Assembly (NCBI RefSeq): GCF_006065315.1
Contig: NZ_CP040749.1
Location: 2,866,501-2,930,500, forward strand
DNA: 64,000 bases
Origin: Aureibaculum algae
GTDB taxonomy: Bacteria > Bacteroidota > Bacteroidia > Flavobacteriales > Flavobacteriaceae
Direction of reading: 5' to 3'
A program made the translations under genes and the position numbers. The notes below the pieces were generated by a model, which was not told the DNA's origin, did no database searches, and saw nothing but the letters and a program-made list of their open reading frames with translations. This document shows positions 8,773 to 18,748 of this stretch, in pieces. Position 1 is the first letter of the stretch, and the number at the start of each line of letters is the position of its first letter.

Positions 8773-10623
8773 TTATATATTATTTTGTTTTAACCATTCA
8801 TCCAAGAACAATAAAGACCAAATTTTTTGGCTGTAATCTCTAATTCCCTTTTGATGATTGTTTAAAATTTTCTCAACAACGGGTTTCCCTAAATAATTGT
8901 ACAGTTTTTCACTACTCCTTAATGTGTCATTAGCATAATGTTTTAAATCCCCTTTAAACCAAGTATCTAAAGGAATTGCAAAGCCTTGTTTTTTATGTGA
9001 AATAATTTCAGGTGGTAATATTTTAGAAAAGGTTTCTTTCAATATATATTTTTTAACTCCCGCTTTTAATTTTAATTCAGATGGGATGGTAAAACTCAAT
9101 TCGGCAAATTTATGGTCTAAGAGTGGTACTCTAGCTTCCAGGGAATTCATCATCGAAGCTCGGTCAACTTTAGTTAAAATATCATCAACCATATAAGTTT
9201 TCATATCTAATTGCTGCATTCTTGTTAAAAAATTGGCATTTGAAGTTTTTATTAAATTGATTTTTAGATTTTCGGAATAATTCTTTGCCAATCTCGACTG
9301 AATATCAGGCAGTAATAAATCCTCTCTTTCATAATCTTTCCATAAATTAAAATAAGCATTAATATTATTTTTATCTTTAGATAAATAATAGGACATTCCT
9401 TTCCCATAAATATGATCTGGAATCATTTTATTGAGCAATGAGAAAAATAATTTGGGATAATATTTTTTTCTATGTAAAGAAATCATCTTATCGTATGAAC
9501 TATATCCTGCAAATAGTTCATCACCGCCATCTCCAGAAAGAGCCACGGTTACATGTTCTCGGGTATATTTTGACACATAATATGTTGGAATGGCTGAACT
9601 ATCAGCGAATGGCTCGTCATATGCTTTCACTAAATCTGGTAATAACTCGATAGATTCTGGCTCAACTATAAACTCATGATGCTCCGTCTTATATCTTTCG
9701 GCAACAAGCTGAGCATATTTTAATTCATTGTATTTTTCTTCCTTAAAGCCAATAGAGAAAGTTTTAATCGGTTGCTTCGAATTTAAAGCCATTAATGCTA
9801 CAACGATACTAGAGTCAACACCACCACTTAAAAAAGCTCCCAAAGGCACATCACTTATCATACGCATTTTGACTGCTTTGCTTAATTCTTCATACATCGC
9901 TTCTTTCCAATAGGCTTCTGATTTAGAATAATCAGGTGTGTAGGTAATATCCCAATATTTTTTTATGGTAAGTTTTTCTTTTTCATTAGGTCTTAACATA
10001 AAACTACAACCAGGTTCTAATTTTTGTATTTCATTGTAAATGGATTGATTTCTAGGAGTATAACCATAAGCGAAATAATAGTCAAGTGATTCTAATCGTA
10101 AACTACTTTTAACATTTTCAGCAGCCACAATTGATTTAACCTCGGAACCCCAAACAAATTTTTCATTATCTATATAATAATGAAAGGGTTTAATTCCAAA
10201 CCGATCCCTAGCACCGAAAAGCTGCTTTTTATGATCATCCCATATAACAAAAGCGAACATCCCTCGTAAATGATCAACACAATTTTCACCATACTCTTGA
10301 TAAAGGTTAACAATAACCTCTGTATCAGTGTTGGTTCTAAATTTATATCCTTTTTTTTCTAAAGCAATACGATTTTCCTTGAAATTATAAACCTCTCCAT
10401 TAAATGTTATCCATAATGTACCCTCAAAATTGGACAAAGGTTGATGACCAGTATGTAAGTCTATAATACTTAGTCTGCGAAAGGCAAGTCCAACATTATT
10501 ATTATAATAATGACCTTCATCATCTGGGCCACGATGTTTTATAACATCAGACATTTTCTTTAATTCGTTTAAAGAGACTGTTCTGTTTTCATCAAAAAAT
10601 ATTTTTCCGGCTATTCCGCACAT
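8773..10623 (-). CDS. asnB: glutamine-hydrolysing asparagine synthase family amidotransferase
   Basis: Moves ammonia from glutamine to an adenylated carboxylate. Cys2 directly after the initiator Met (MCGIAGKIF) is the class II glutaminase nucleophile. The N-terminal glutaminase domain (about 2-210) includes RLSIIDL and FNGEVYNF. The synthetase domain has the PP-loop SGGVDSS at 266-272 and ALSGDGGDELFAGY further on. The 616-residue length equals the AsnB family seen in polysaccharide and O-antigen loci, such as WbpS-like proteins, where the acceptor is often a uronic acid or amino-acid substituent rather than aspartate. Here it sits among glycosyltransferases, so glycan amidation is the likelier job, but cellular asparagine synthesis cannot be excluded. 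Confidence 0.93.
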   Translation of the reverse strand: MCGIAGKIFFDENRTVSLNELKKMSDVIKHRGPDDEGHYYNNNVGLAFRRLSIIDLHTGHQPLSNFEGTLWITFNGEVYNFKENRIALEKKGYKFRTNTDTEVIVNLYQEYGENCVDHLRGMFAFVIWDDHKKQLFGARDRFGIKPFHYYIDNEKFVWGSEVKSIVAAENVKSSLRLESLDYYFAYGYTPRNQSIYNEIQKLEPGCSFMLRPNEKEKLTIKKYWDITYTPDYSKSEAYWKEAMYEELSKAVKMRMISDVPLGAFLSGGVDSSIVVALMALNSKQPIKTFSIGFKEEKYNELKYAQLVAERYKTEHHEFIVEPESIELLPDLVKAYDEPFADSSAIPTYYVSKYTREHVTVALSGDGGDELFAGYSSYDKMISLHRKKYYPKLFFSLLNKMIPDHIYGKGMSYYLSKDKNNINAYFNLWKDYEREDLLLPDIQSRLAKNYSENLKINLIKTSNANFLTRMQQLDMKTYMVDDILTKVDRASMMNSLEARVPLLDHKFAELSFTIPSELKLKAGVKKYILKETFSKILPPEIISHKKQGFAIPLDTWFKGDLKHYANDTLRSSEKLYNYLGKPVVEKILNNHQKGIRDYSQKIWSLLFLDEWLKQNNI

Positions 10624-10632
10624 AAAACTTAA

Positions 10633-11829
10633 TTAGTTAGTTAGTAGTTCCTTTAAATTAGCTGCGTATGTTTTATAATTAAAAACGTCTACTCCCAATT
10701 CATGCCCTTTTAATCCTACAGTATTTGCAAGTGCAGGTTGTTCAATAATTAAGTTGAGTTTATCGGTAAGACTATCGCTATTATCTGTTTTTGCAATAAA
10801 AGCATTTTTACCATCGTTAAAAAACTCTGTAATTGCCCCAGAATCTGAAGTAATAATAGGTCTTTTAGAAGCGGTATATTCACATATTTTGAATGGGAAT
10901 CTGGCCATATCTTGTAAATTATTACTTACCGGAATCAAAAGAGCTCTTGCTGATTTATAATACGAAATTAAATCGATATAGGTCAATTTAGATAATATAT
11001 CTATATTATTTTGACATTCCTTTTGAGTGATATACGCATGTAGTTGATTTAATTGTTCTTGACTTCCGTTTACCACCAATTTTAAATGGTAGTCGTTTCC
11101 TAATGATTTCGAATTGGTAAATGCATTTATAATAAATTTAATGACATCCATATATACAGCTGAACCACAAAAAAGAAAAAACGAGACATCCTTATACTTA
11201 GGGTCAATAGTATCGAAATATGAGAAATCAATAATCGGTGGAATTTTAATCTTTTTTTTATTTTGGTTTATTTTATTTACATGATTTTCTAAATACTTAC
11301 TAATAACAATAATTTTGTCTGTATAATCCAAAAAATGAGTGTCAAAATTATTTTTAATATCTTGTAATTGTTTCTTATCTCTATTTCCGAGTGACCCCAT
11401 AATTTCCACATAATCATAAATCAACTCCATTTTTAAAACTCTGGATAAGAAATAATAGTATTTTAATTTTTTTAAATGAATGGAATTATTAAATATATGT
11501 GTAGCATTTTTAAAAAATTTATAATAAAATATCGTAAAGAATTCTAACAAACTTCCCAATTTTTTTAAAACATTTCTAAAAATAAAATTAGTTGGACGAT
11601 ATGGTATAATAGAACAATAAATATAATCTACACCTTGAAAATTACCCTGAGCCACCATATTTTCCCTATCAGTAATATGCTTTGAATGGCTCCCGCCATT
11701 ATTAATTACAGTAACTTTATAGCCTGCTTCCAATAATGCCTTTGCTAATTGAATCTGACGTTGTATAGCGGCAGACCCAAAAGGAAATCCATTTGTTCCT
11801 GTAAAAAGTATTCTTTTATTCTTATTCAA
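10633..11829 (-). CDS. GT4-like glycosyltransferase
   Basis: GT-B glycosyltransferase by overall pattern. The N-terminus RILFTGTNGFPFGSAAIQRQ carries a Gly-rich loop. Following GYKVTVINNGGSHS it has a long Lys/Phe/Tyr-rich middle (about residues 80-130). The C-terminal half has VSFFLFCGSAVYMD, YYKSARALLIPVSNNLQDMARFPFKICEYTASKRPIITSDSGAITEF, where the glutamate of CEYTASKRP sits at the usual nucleotide-sugar position. The classical EX7E is not clear, so it is a divergent member. The gene starts nine bases before asnB on the transcript and follows fcl after 45 bases. Donor unknown. Confidence 0.83.
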   Translation of the reverse strand: MNKNKRILFTGTNGFPFGSAAIQRQIQLAKALLEAGYKVTVINNGGSHSKHITDRENMVAQGNFQGVDYIYCSIIPYRPTNFIFRNVLKKLGSLLEFFTIFYYKFFKNATHIFNNSIHLKKLKYYYFLSRVLKMELIYDYVEIMGSLGNRDKKQLQDIKNNFDTHFLDYTDKIIVISKYLENHVNKINQNKKKIKIPPIIDFSYFDTIDPKYKDVSFFLFCGSAVYMDVIKFIINAFTNSKSLGNDYHLKLVVNGSQEQLNQLHAYITQKECQNNIDILSKLTYIDLISYYKSARALLIPVSNNLQDMARFPFKICEYTASKRPIITSDSGAITEFFNDGKNAFIAKTDNSDSLTDKLNLIIEQPALANTVGLKGHELGVDVFNYKTYAANLKELLTN

Positions 11830-11874
11830 TTTATCTCTTTAAAAATTTAGATTTATTCAATGTAAGCTTGCTTT

Positions 11875-12966
11875 TTAGCTTATATAATTGTTATATATCG
11901 ATTTTATCCCCTTATCTAAAGTTGTTTGATATTTCCATCCTAAGTTGTTTATTTTTGAAACATCAAGAAGTTTTCTAGAAGTGCCATCAGGCATTTTTGT
12001 ATTCCAGTCAAAATTTCCTTTAAAACCAACAATATTTTTAATTTTATGTGCCAATTCTATTATGCTAAGATCAACCCCACAACCAATATTAATATGGGTG
12101 TTTTTAATTTCATTAGTATGAGGTTCTACATCTTTAAAATTAACATGCTCCATAATGTAACAACATGCACTGGCCATATCATCTGCATTCAAAAATTCAC
12201 GCATTGGTTTGCCTGAACCCCATAAAGTAATACTTACATTGTTTGAACCATTTACTTGATTATGATTAATACCATACTTTTTTAAAATATTCAATATTTC
12301 CGTTGTGGTATCATTGCCATCAATCCCTTCAATTGGTAATCCAGTTAGATTACTTCTAATAGCTTGCCAATCTCCATTTTCTAAACATTTTCCCAAATGC
12401 ATTTTCCTAATGAGTGCAGGTAATACATGTGATTTTTCAAGATCATAATTGTCATTTCTACCGTACAAATTCGTCGGCATCACAGAAATAAAATTGGTTC
12501 CATATTGAATATTATAAGATTCGCACATTTTAATTCCAGCAATTTTTGCAATCGCATATGGTTCATTTGTATATTCTAATTCAGAAGTTAATAAATATTC
12601 CTCTTTTAAAGGTTGTGGTGCATTTTTTGGATAAATACACGAACTTCCTAAAAAAAGTAACTTTTTGACTTTATATTTATAAGAATTATGAATTACATTA
12701 TTTTGAATTTGAATATTCTCATAAATAAAATCAGCTCTATAGGTATTATTAGCAACTATACCACCAACTTTTGCTGCGGCTAAAATGACATATTCTGGTT
12801 TTTCTTTTTCAAAAAAATCTTTAACCTCTTGTTGATTAATTAAATTTAATTCTGAAGAAGTTCTAGCTATTAAATTAGTATAACCATTATTTTCTAGCAA
12901 CCTCCAAATTGCTGAACCTACCATTCCTCTGTGACCAGCAATATATATTTTGGAATCCTTTTTCAT
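11875..12966 (-). CDS. fcl: GDP-L-fucose synthase
   Basis: Epimerase and NADPH-dependent reductase that turns GDP-4-keto-6-deoxy-D-mannose into GDP-L-fucose. Seen: the NAD(P) loop GHRGMVGSA (11-19), the active-site serine in FLGSSCIYP (S108/S109) and YAIAKIAG with Y137 and K141, matching the Ser-Tyr-Lys triad of the E. coli enzyme. At 363 residues it is longer than the enterobacterial 321 because of an insertion around residues 200-240 (after RKMHLGKCLENGDWQAI), which is a common variant in Bacteroidota. It follows gmd with a 15-base gap, so the two-step pathway from GDP-mannose is complete within the locus. Confidence 0.96.
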   Translation of the reverse strand: MKKDSKIYIAGHRGMVGSAIWRLLENNGYTNLIARTSSELNLINQQEVKDFFEKEKPEYVILAAAKVGGIVANNTYRADFIYENIQIQNNVIHNSYKYKVKKLLFLGSSCIYPKNAPQPLKEEYLLTSELEYTNEPYAIAKIAGIKMCESYNIQYGTNFISVMPTNLYGRNDNYDLEKSHVLPALIRKMHLGKCLENGDWQAIRSNLTGLPIEGIDGNDTTTEILNILKKYGINHNQVNGSNNVSITLWGSGKPMREFLNADDMASACCYIMEHVNFKDVEPHTNEIKNTHINIGCGVDLSIIELAHKIKNIVGFKGNFDWNTKMPDGTSRKLLDVSKINNLGWKYQTTLDKGIKSIYNNYIS

Positions 12967-12981
12967 TAAATGCTAAATTAA

Positions 12982-14100
12982 CTATTCAAAATAATTGTTT
13001 GTATAATACCCACCTTCTTTAAGGTATTGATCTTTTTGCATCAATTTTATATCAGATTGCATCATGTCACTTACTAAAGAAGCTAAATCATGTTCAGGTA
13101 TCCATCCTAATTTGGTATTTGCTTTTGTTGGATCACCAATTAACAAATCGACCTCTGTTGGACGGAAATATTTTGGATCTACCGCTAATACTTCTTTACC
13201 TAATTCTATTTGATATTTTTCATTATTGCAAGCAATTACATACGCTTTTTCATCAACTCCTTCTCCTTTGAACTCTAACTCTATGCCTACTACAGAAAAA
13301 CTCATACGTACAAATTCCCTTACTGGGGTTGTAACTCCTGTTGCAATTACCCAATCTTCTGCTTTTTCAGCTTGTAAAATCATCCACATCATACGTACAT
13401 AATCTTTTGCATGACCCCAATCTCGTTTTGCATCTAAATTCCCTAAGTACAATTTATCTTGAAGCCCCAACGCTATTCTTGAGGTTGCCCTTGTTATTTT
13501 TCGTGTTACGAAAGTTTCTCCTCTCAATGGAGATTCATGATTGAATAAAATACCATTACACGTGTACATCCCATAGGCCTCTCTATAATTAACAGTTATC
13601 CAATAGGCATACATTTTAGCCACGGCATAGGGAGAACGTGGGTAAAATGGCGTTTTTTCAGATTGTGGTACTTCTTGTACCTTACCATACAATTCTGATG
13701 TAGAAGCCTGGTAAATTCTAGTTTTCTTTTCCATACCTAATAAACGTACAGCATCAAGAATACGTAATGTTCCCAATCCATCAGCATTAGCTGTATATTC
13801 TGGAGTTTCAAAAGAAACCGCTACATGACTCATAGCCGCTAAATTGTAAATTTCATCTGGTTGTATTTCTTTAATCAAACGAGTAATATTGGTACTATCC
13901 GTCATATCCCCATAATGTAGAAAAAAATTACGATTATCCACATGCGGGTCTTGATATAAGTGATCTATTCGATCTGTATTAAAAAGTGAAGACCTTCTCT
14001 TCATACCATGCACTTGATATCCTTTTTTTAATAAGAATTCACTTAAATAAGCACCATCTTGTCCTGTTACTCCCGTAATTAGGGCTGTTTTTTTTGTCAT
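12982..14100 (-). CDS. gmd: GDP-mannose 4,6-dehydratase
   Basis: First step of GDP-fucose synthesis: GDP-mannose to GDP-4-keto-6-deoxymannose, NADP-dependent. Seen: the nucleotide loop [10 protein letters not shown] (10-19) and the active site T134, E136, Y158 and K162 in QASTSELYG and [13 protein letters not shown]. These sit at a constant +2 offset from the residues known in E. coli Gmd, and the length (372) is nearly the same. It pairs with fcl directly downstream. Upstream is a 135-base gap to the wecE-like gene that shows no clear promoter, so it is probably still in the long transcript. Confidence 0.97.
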   Translation of the reverse strand: MTKKTALITGVTGQDGAYLSEFLLKKGYQVHGMKRRSSLFNTDRIDHLYQDPHVDNRNFFLHYGDMTDSTNITRLIKEIQPDEIYNLAAMSHVAVSFETPEYTANADGLGTLRILDAVRLLGMEKKTRIYQASTSELYGKVQEVPQSEKTPFYPRSPYAVAKMYAYWITVNYREAYGMYTCNGILFNHESPLRGETFVTRKITRATSRIALGLQDKLYLGNLDAKRDWGHAKDYVRMMWMILQAEKAEDWVIATGVTTPVREFVRMSFSVVGIELEFKGEGVDEKAYVIACNNEKYQIELGKEVLAVDPKYFRPTEVDLLIGDPTKANTKLGWIPEHDLASLVSDMMQSDIKLMQKDQYLKEGGYYTNNYFE

Positions 14101-14235
14101 TTTGGTTTATTTATTAATTACAACTGGAATATGTTATATATCTTATTATCATATTGAATTATTCCATTTGCTCATTTTTACACCTATTTATGTTATCAGC
14201 TACTACAAATTAGAGGAATAACATATTAAATCTCC

Positions 14236-15372
14236 TTATTTCGTCTTTTCTTTAAAATAATCAACAACTGATTGAATTACATAATTAACTTCATCATCTT
14301 TCAATTCAAAATAAAATGGTAATCTTAATAAGTGATCCGTATAAAAATCACTCATTGGCAATTCTTCACCTTCATACTTATTTCTATAAAATTCACTTTT
14401 ATGTAAACTTAAATAATGAAACACACTTAATATTTTTCTATTTTTTAAAAAAGAGATAATATCCCTTCTCTCATTTAAAGATTTACATATTATATAAAAC
14501 ATATGTCCATTATTTGTAGAATATTCAGGTACCACAGGAAGATAGATTTTTCCTTGCATGGCTAAACTAGACAATCCCTCATAATACTGATTCCATATAT
14601 ATATTCTATTTCGCTGAATCATATCCAATTTTTCTAATTGAGCATATAAAAATGCAGCTGTAATTTCAGATGGAAGAAATGAAGAACCTGTATCTACCCA
14701 ACCATATTTATTTACCTCTCCTCTAAAAAACGAAGCTCTATTTGTTCCTTTTTCCCAAATAATCTCAGCTCTTTCAGATAACTTTTCGTCGTTTATTATA
14801 AGTAACCCACCTTCTCCAGAAATTATATTTTTAGTTTCATGAAATGAATATGTACCCAAATGACCAATACCTCCTAAAGGTCTACCTTTATAAAAAGTAT
14901 TTATTGCTTGTGCGGCGTCTTCAACAACCATAATATTATGCTCATCCGCTATTTTCATAACTTTATCCATATCTACAGCAATACTAGCATAGTGTACAAC
15001 AACAATTGCTTTAGTTTTATCTGTAATTAAACTTTCAATTTTATCAATATCTATATTAGGATGATCTTTTCGTGAATCAGCAAAAATAACTTTTGCACCT
15101 TGTCTAACAAAAGCTAATGCGGTTGAGACAAAAGTGTAAGAAGGTACTATAACTTCATCTCCAGGTTTTATATCTAACAGCAACGCACACATCTCTAAGG
15201 CATCTGTACACGATGTTGTTAATAAAACTTTATGAAAATTATATTTGTCTTGGAAAAAATGATGACATTTTTTAGTAAAATGTCCATTACCAGAAACATG
15301 ACCAGAATTCACAGCTTCTACAATATATTCCGTTTCTTTTCCGGATAAGAAAGGTTTGTTAAATGGTATCAT
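14236..15372 (-). CDS. wecE: dTDP-4-amino-4,6-dideoxygalactose transaminase (WecE/RffA type)
   Basis: PLP-dependent aminotransferase that aminates dTDP-4-keto-6-deoxyglucose to dTDP-Fuc4N. The family start MIPFNKPFLSGKE and the TYSFHETKNIISGEGG block with the PLP lysine K181 are nearly diagnostic for the RffA/WecE branch of the DegT/DnrJ family. EDAAQAI (about 151-157) holds the PLP-contacting aspartate. The frame extends eight codons further upstream to an ATG at 15394-15396, but that would overlap the acetyltransferase gene, and all family members begin at MIPFNKP, so I choose the ATG at 15370-15372, two bases after the preceding stop. The enzymes making its dTDP-sugar substrate (RmlA, RmlB) are not in the window. 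Confidence 0.92.
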   Translation of the reverse strand: MIPFNKPFLSGKETEYIVEAVNSGHVSGNGHFTKKCHHFFQDKYNFHKVLLTTSCTDALEMCALLLDIKPGDEVIVPSYTFVSTALAFVRQGAKVIFADSRKDHPNIDIDKIESLITDKTKAIVVVHYASIAVDMDKVMKIADEHNIMVVEDAAQAINTFYKGRPLGGIGHLGTYSFHETKNIISGEGGLLIINDEKLSERAEIIWEKGTNRASFFRGEVNKYGWVDTGSSFLPSEITAAFLYAQLEKLDMIQRNRIYIWNQYYEGLSSLAMQGKIYLPVVPEYSTNNGHMFYIICKSLNERRDIISFLKNRKILSVFHYLSLHKSEFYRNKYEGEELPMSDFYTDHLLRLPFYFELKDDEVNYVIQSVVDYFKEKTK

Positions 15373-15374
15373 GA

Positions 15375-16085
15375 TTATTTGTTTTTTAACCAACAATGAT
15401 AGACAAATTCAGTTTTGTCTTTTAAAAATCCTCTATTTTCATATAATTTACATGCAGGAATGTTAAAACCTTGTGTAACAACCTGAATTTTAGTATAATT
15501 ATTATCGTAAGTCCACTTTTCTGCGGCATTCAATAATGTTTTACCAATTCCTTTACCTCTATATTCCTCATCAACGGCAACAATTCCAATATCACCTTTT
15601 CCATTTTTTTCAGATAAAGTTAACATACCTAATATGGAATCATTAACCTTATATACTAATGTGTTTTTAGCAATAGATAGATTAACGGAATTAATTATCC
15701 ATTTCTTATATAATTCTTCAAATTTTTTTTTCGCTATTCGCTTATCATAATTAAATCGAGAATATTTACCACTTTGAACAGCTAAATCTAACATTTGTTC
15801 TGTAGGATACTCTAACCCATATTCAATAATATTTTTCTCATAGTAAGATGCTTCATTAACTCTTTTAAAATATGTTACTTTCTCATCAATCAATTCTATA
15901 TTAAAATCAATTAAGTTTTTATTATTAATTTTTTCTTTCAAAAACACATAAACCAATTCAAAATTTTTATTTCGTAAGGTTTTTAATAAACCAGCCAATT
16001 GAAACTCATTAACCTTACTAGTTTCAATTTTTGCTACCTTATAGCCAAAAAATTCACTATCCCATAATAGTTCGATAAATTTCAT
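15375..16085 (-). CDS. WecD-like GNAT acyltransferase (dTDP-Fuc4N N-acyltransferase)
   Basis: Predicted to acylate the 4-amino group of the sugar made by the adjacent WecE-like transaminase, giving dTDP-Fuc4NAc or another N-acyl form. The N-terminus LLWDSEFFGYKVAKIE matches the WDSxFFG opening of WecD/RffC proteins. The C-terminal GNAT fold shows GIVAVDEEYRGKGIGKTLL (the acetyl-CoA pyrophosphate loop R-x-x-G-x-G) and a final VYHCWLKNK. Length 236 is near E. coli WecD (224). It sits two bases upstream of the transaminase gene, as expected for a functional pair. The acyl donor (acetyl-CoA or another) is not shown by the sequence. Confidence 0.85.
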   Translation of the reverse strand: MKFIELLWDSEFFGYKVAKIETSKVNEFQLAGLLKTLRNKNFELVYVFLKEKINNKNLIDFNIELIDEKVTYFKRVNEASYYEKNIIEYGLEYPTEQMLDLAVQSGKYSRFNYDKRIAKKKFEELYKKWIINSVNLSIAKNTLVYKVNDSILGMLTLSEKNGKGDIGIVAVDEEYRGKGIGKTLLNAAEKWTYDNNYTKIQVVTQGFNIPACKLYENRGFLKDKTEFVYHCWLKNK

Positions 16086-16094
16086 AAAATATTT

Positions 16095-17387
16095 TTACTG
16101 TTTGTTAATAAAAATTTTTTCCACATTAGCTACAAAAACGCTCTGACTCAATAATTCTAATCCCAAATTTCTACAATTTGTTGACATTTCAAGTAATTCT
16201 TTATCGTTTAAAGACATTGCTTCTATAATTTTATTTCCCAAATCATTGGTGTTTTTTAGCTCCGCCAAAAAACCAGTTCTATTTGGAATTACAAGATCAT
16301 TAGCAATACCCATTTCAAAAGAAATAACAGGAGTGCCGCTCATTACGGATTGATTAATCATAAAAGGGCCTGCATCTTCAATTGAAGGACATATATAAAA
16401 GTCGGCAGCCTGAAAAGCCGATGCCAACTCTTCATTATTTTTAAGCATGTTGACATATCTGTATTCAAACGGCAATTCAGCTTTAATACTATCTATATTA
16501 TTGCCTGCTATTAAAAGGATAAGTTCTAAATCTTTATTTTGTTCTTGAACAAATTTTAGAGCTTTTACTAAATAGCTCATTCCCTTCCTTATTTCTTCTA
16601 TAAATGTAGATCCGAAAAATAATACTTTTATTCCATTAGGTATATCGAATTGACTTCTAACATTATTGTTATTTATCAGTGGTTTAAAAACTTTATCATC
16701 AACTGGTAACATAAGCTTATGTACAGGCTTGCTTTTAAATAGCAAACTCTCTTTTGATTGCTTCAACAGCCTTTCAGTTCCTGCCAATAGATGAATGTCC
16801 GTTTTATCTATATATTTTTTCTTAAATTCTATATTTAGTGCCGATTGATCATTCACATCATTTGAATACATTCCGGGACATTTACCACAGCCTGTAATAT
16901 ATCTATTACAATCCCAGAAATAATGACATCCACCTGTCAGTGCAGCTGGATCCATTAAATACCAATAAATTGGAGCTCCTGTAGCTTTATTCAATTCATA
17001 CAGATTTTCGAGGTTTAAAAATTTATTAGGAAATAAATACAATATAGCATCTGGTTTTGTCTTTAATTTTCTTAAAATACTTTTGGTACTATAATTTTGT
17101 TTAGAATTGTCATAGTCATTTATCGCATAAATATTATTCAATTTTATTCCTTTTTTTTTGAAAGAAAATATACTTTTTATAATCTTTCTTGATTTTCTTT
17201 TAATTTTGTGAATTAATATATCCAATGAGCTATTAATACTAATAATATCCTCTTCAATATGTTTTTCATGTTCAGCAACAATTATCGTAACTAAATGTTC
17301 CTTTTCTTTTAAACTCTTGTACAAATTATATGCAATTATACCTGAATTTTTATAAGGATTATTTGAAGTTAAAATTAGTATATTCAT
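16095..17387 (-). CDS. GT4 glycosyltransferase with Cys-rich insert
   Basis: GT-B glycosyltransferase. The true start is probably the ATG at 17385-17387 (MNILILTSNNPYKNSG); an ATG seven codons earlier would overlap the flippase gene by 13 bases. A middle segment, TGGCHYFWDCNRYITGCGKCP, has four spaced cysteines and a Trp, a block known from a subset of GT4 enzymes in surface-polysaccharide loci. The C-terminal half has KVLFFGSTFIEEIRKGM and CPSIEDAGPFMINQSVMSGTPVISFEMG, where the usual first glutamate of EX7E is kept (SIED) and the second position is changed to a Gln/Ser context. Donor unknown. Confidence 0.87.
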   Translation of the reverse strand: MNILILTSNNPYKNSGIIAYNLYKSLKEKEHLVTIIVAEHEKHIEEDIISINSSLDILIHKIKRKSRKIIKSIFSFKKKGIKLNNIYAINDYDNSKQNYSTKSILRKLKTKPDAILYLFPNKFLNLENLYELNKATGAPIYWYLMDPAALTGGCHYFWDCNRYITGCGKCPGMYSNDVNDQSALNIEFKKKYIDKTDIHLLAGTERLLKQSKESLLFKSKPVHKLMLPVDDKVFKPLINNNNVRSQFDIPNGIKVLFFGSTFIEEIRKGMSYLVKALKFVQEQNKDLELILLIAGNNIDSIKAELPFEYRYVNMLKNNEELASAFQAADFYICPSIEDAGPFMINQSVMSGTPVISFEMGIANDLVIPNRTGFLAELKNTNDLGNKIIEAMSLNDKELLEMSTNCRNLGLELLSQSVFVANVEKIFINKQ

Positions 17388-17395
17388 TATTGATT

Positions 17396-18748
17396 TTATT
17401 TGTCCCAAATGCCCTTTGCTTTTTTATTTACTATTTTTGAATATTGTATCGGAGCCAAGATTAAACCATAAAAATTACTTATAATGGATGCAATTACAAG
17501 TCCAATAATACCAAAATTAAAATATTTAATTAAAACAAATGCCGATAATAAAAATAATGAGACACCAAAAAAAGCTGCATACATTTGTAATTTAATTTTT
17601 CCAATCCCATTTAGAAATGTAACATAAACATTTCCAAAAGTAAAAGTCATAAAATAAATGAACAATACTAATGATAACTTAAACGGAATTATAATTTCAT
17701 TTCCTATCCATAAGTGATAGAATGGATCTGCAAAGATTAACATAATAACTCCGATTATGCTTATACCTACCCAAATTAATAGTAACTTTTTAACTGTATT
17801 TTTTATCCATTTCATATCATTTTTCACCCAAGCTTCCGTATAAGCAGACCAAAAAGGTGAAACTATAATAGTAAATATCATAGCCATAATTGAAAAATAT
17901 TTGTAGCCAATATTATATACAGTAACTTCTGAAGGACCAAAATATTGTGCAATAATAATATTTGTTGATTGATAAATAATTAATCCTGCAATTTGAATTA
18001 AAAAAAAAATTACTCCTAGATTCAACAAATCCTTTGCGTAATGAAATTTTATTGATTTTATGGAAGGGGCAATTCTACGATACTCATTTTTATAAAAGTA
18101 AATAGATACAACAATCAAAACGATTACGGGAACTACGCTATATACCCATGATAGGTAAATTAAGTTTCCTTCAGTTGTTTTAGTTAAAATATAGATAATG
18201 ATTAAACTCAATAAGTTTCCTATGGGGCCAAAAGCATTCGCTATTGCAGGTCTTTGATCCGCATATAATACTGTGCTGATTAATTTAATAACGAACCTTA
18301 AAAAGAAAAATCCAAAAACAATAAGGGCAACAGCTGATAACTCGTTAATCAAGTTTTTATCTGTATTTAAAACTATTGTCCAATCAATAAAAACATTTCC
18401 AATAAAAAATACAATGGCTAATAAAACTACTACCACTGCTAAAATAGCATATGTGGTACTTACATATATCTTACCCAATTCGTAATTTTTGTCAGCAAGA
18501 GCTTCTGCTAATTTGTTTTTCAACCCATTGCCCAATCCTATTTCAAAAAAACTAAACCAAGTAAGAAAAGAGGTTAATGTTAGCCAAATTCCATAGGTTG
18601 TTTTATCTAAATAGTCTAGGGTAATTCTGACTATTAAAAAACCTACCACCATACTCATCCCTTTGATTAAAAACGAAAAAAATATATTTTTCTTAGCTTT
18701 TACTGTACGCTCATGTCCTTTGAAAAAACGCAGTAGGAATTCTCTCAT
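17396..18748 (-). CDS. Wzx-like polysaccharide flippase (MOP superfamily)
   Basis: Integral inner-membrane protein expected to flip the lipid-linked repeat unit to the periplasm. The 450 residues are almost entirely hydrophobic stretches separated by short polar loops, about 12 to 14 membrane segments. The N-terminal FFSFLIKGMSMVVGFLIVRITLDYL, followed by YGIWLTLTSFLTWFSFFEIGLGNGLKNKLAEALA, is the typical opening of PST-type Wzx transporters. It overlaps the Wzy-like gene by four bases (ATGA), so flippase and polymerase are translationally coupled. Substrate selectivity cannot be read from sequence. Confidence 0.9.
   Translation of the reverse strand: MREFLLRFFKGHERTVKAKKNIFFSFLIKGMSMVVGFLIVRITLDYLDKTTYGIWLTLTSFLTWFSFFEIGLGNGLKNKLAEALADKNYELGKIYVSTTYAILAVVVVLLAIVFFIGNVFIDWTIVLNTDKNLINELSAVALIVFGFFFLRFVIKLISTVLYADQRPAIANAFGPIGNLLSLIIIYILTKTTEGNLIYLSWVYSVVPVIVLIVVSIYFYKNEYRRIAPSIKSIKFHYAKDLLNLGVIFFLIQIAGLIIYQSTNIIIAQYFGPSEVTVYNIGYKYFSIMAMIFTIIVSPFWSAYTEAWVKNDMKWIKNTVKKLLLIWVGISIIGVIMLIFADPFYHLWIGNEIIIPFKLSLVLFIYFMTFTFGNVYVTFLNGIGKIKLQMYAAFFGVSLFLLSAFVLIKYFNFGIIGLVIASIISNFYGLILAPIQYSKIVNKKAKGIWDK

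Noticed and set aside
15373..15396. Longer N-terminus (eight more residues) for the WecE-like gene
   Set aside because: Would overlap the acetyltransferase gene and is not part of the family's conserved start MIPFNKP.
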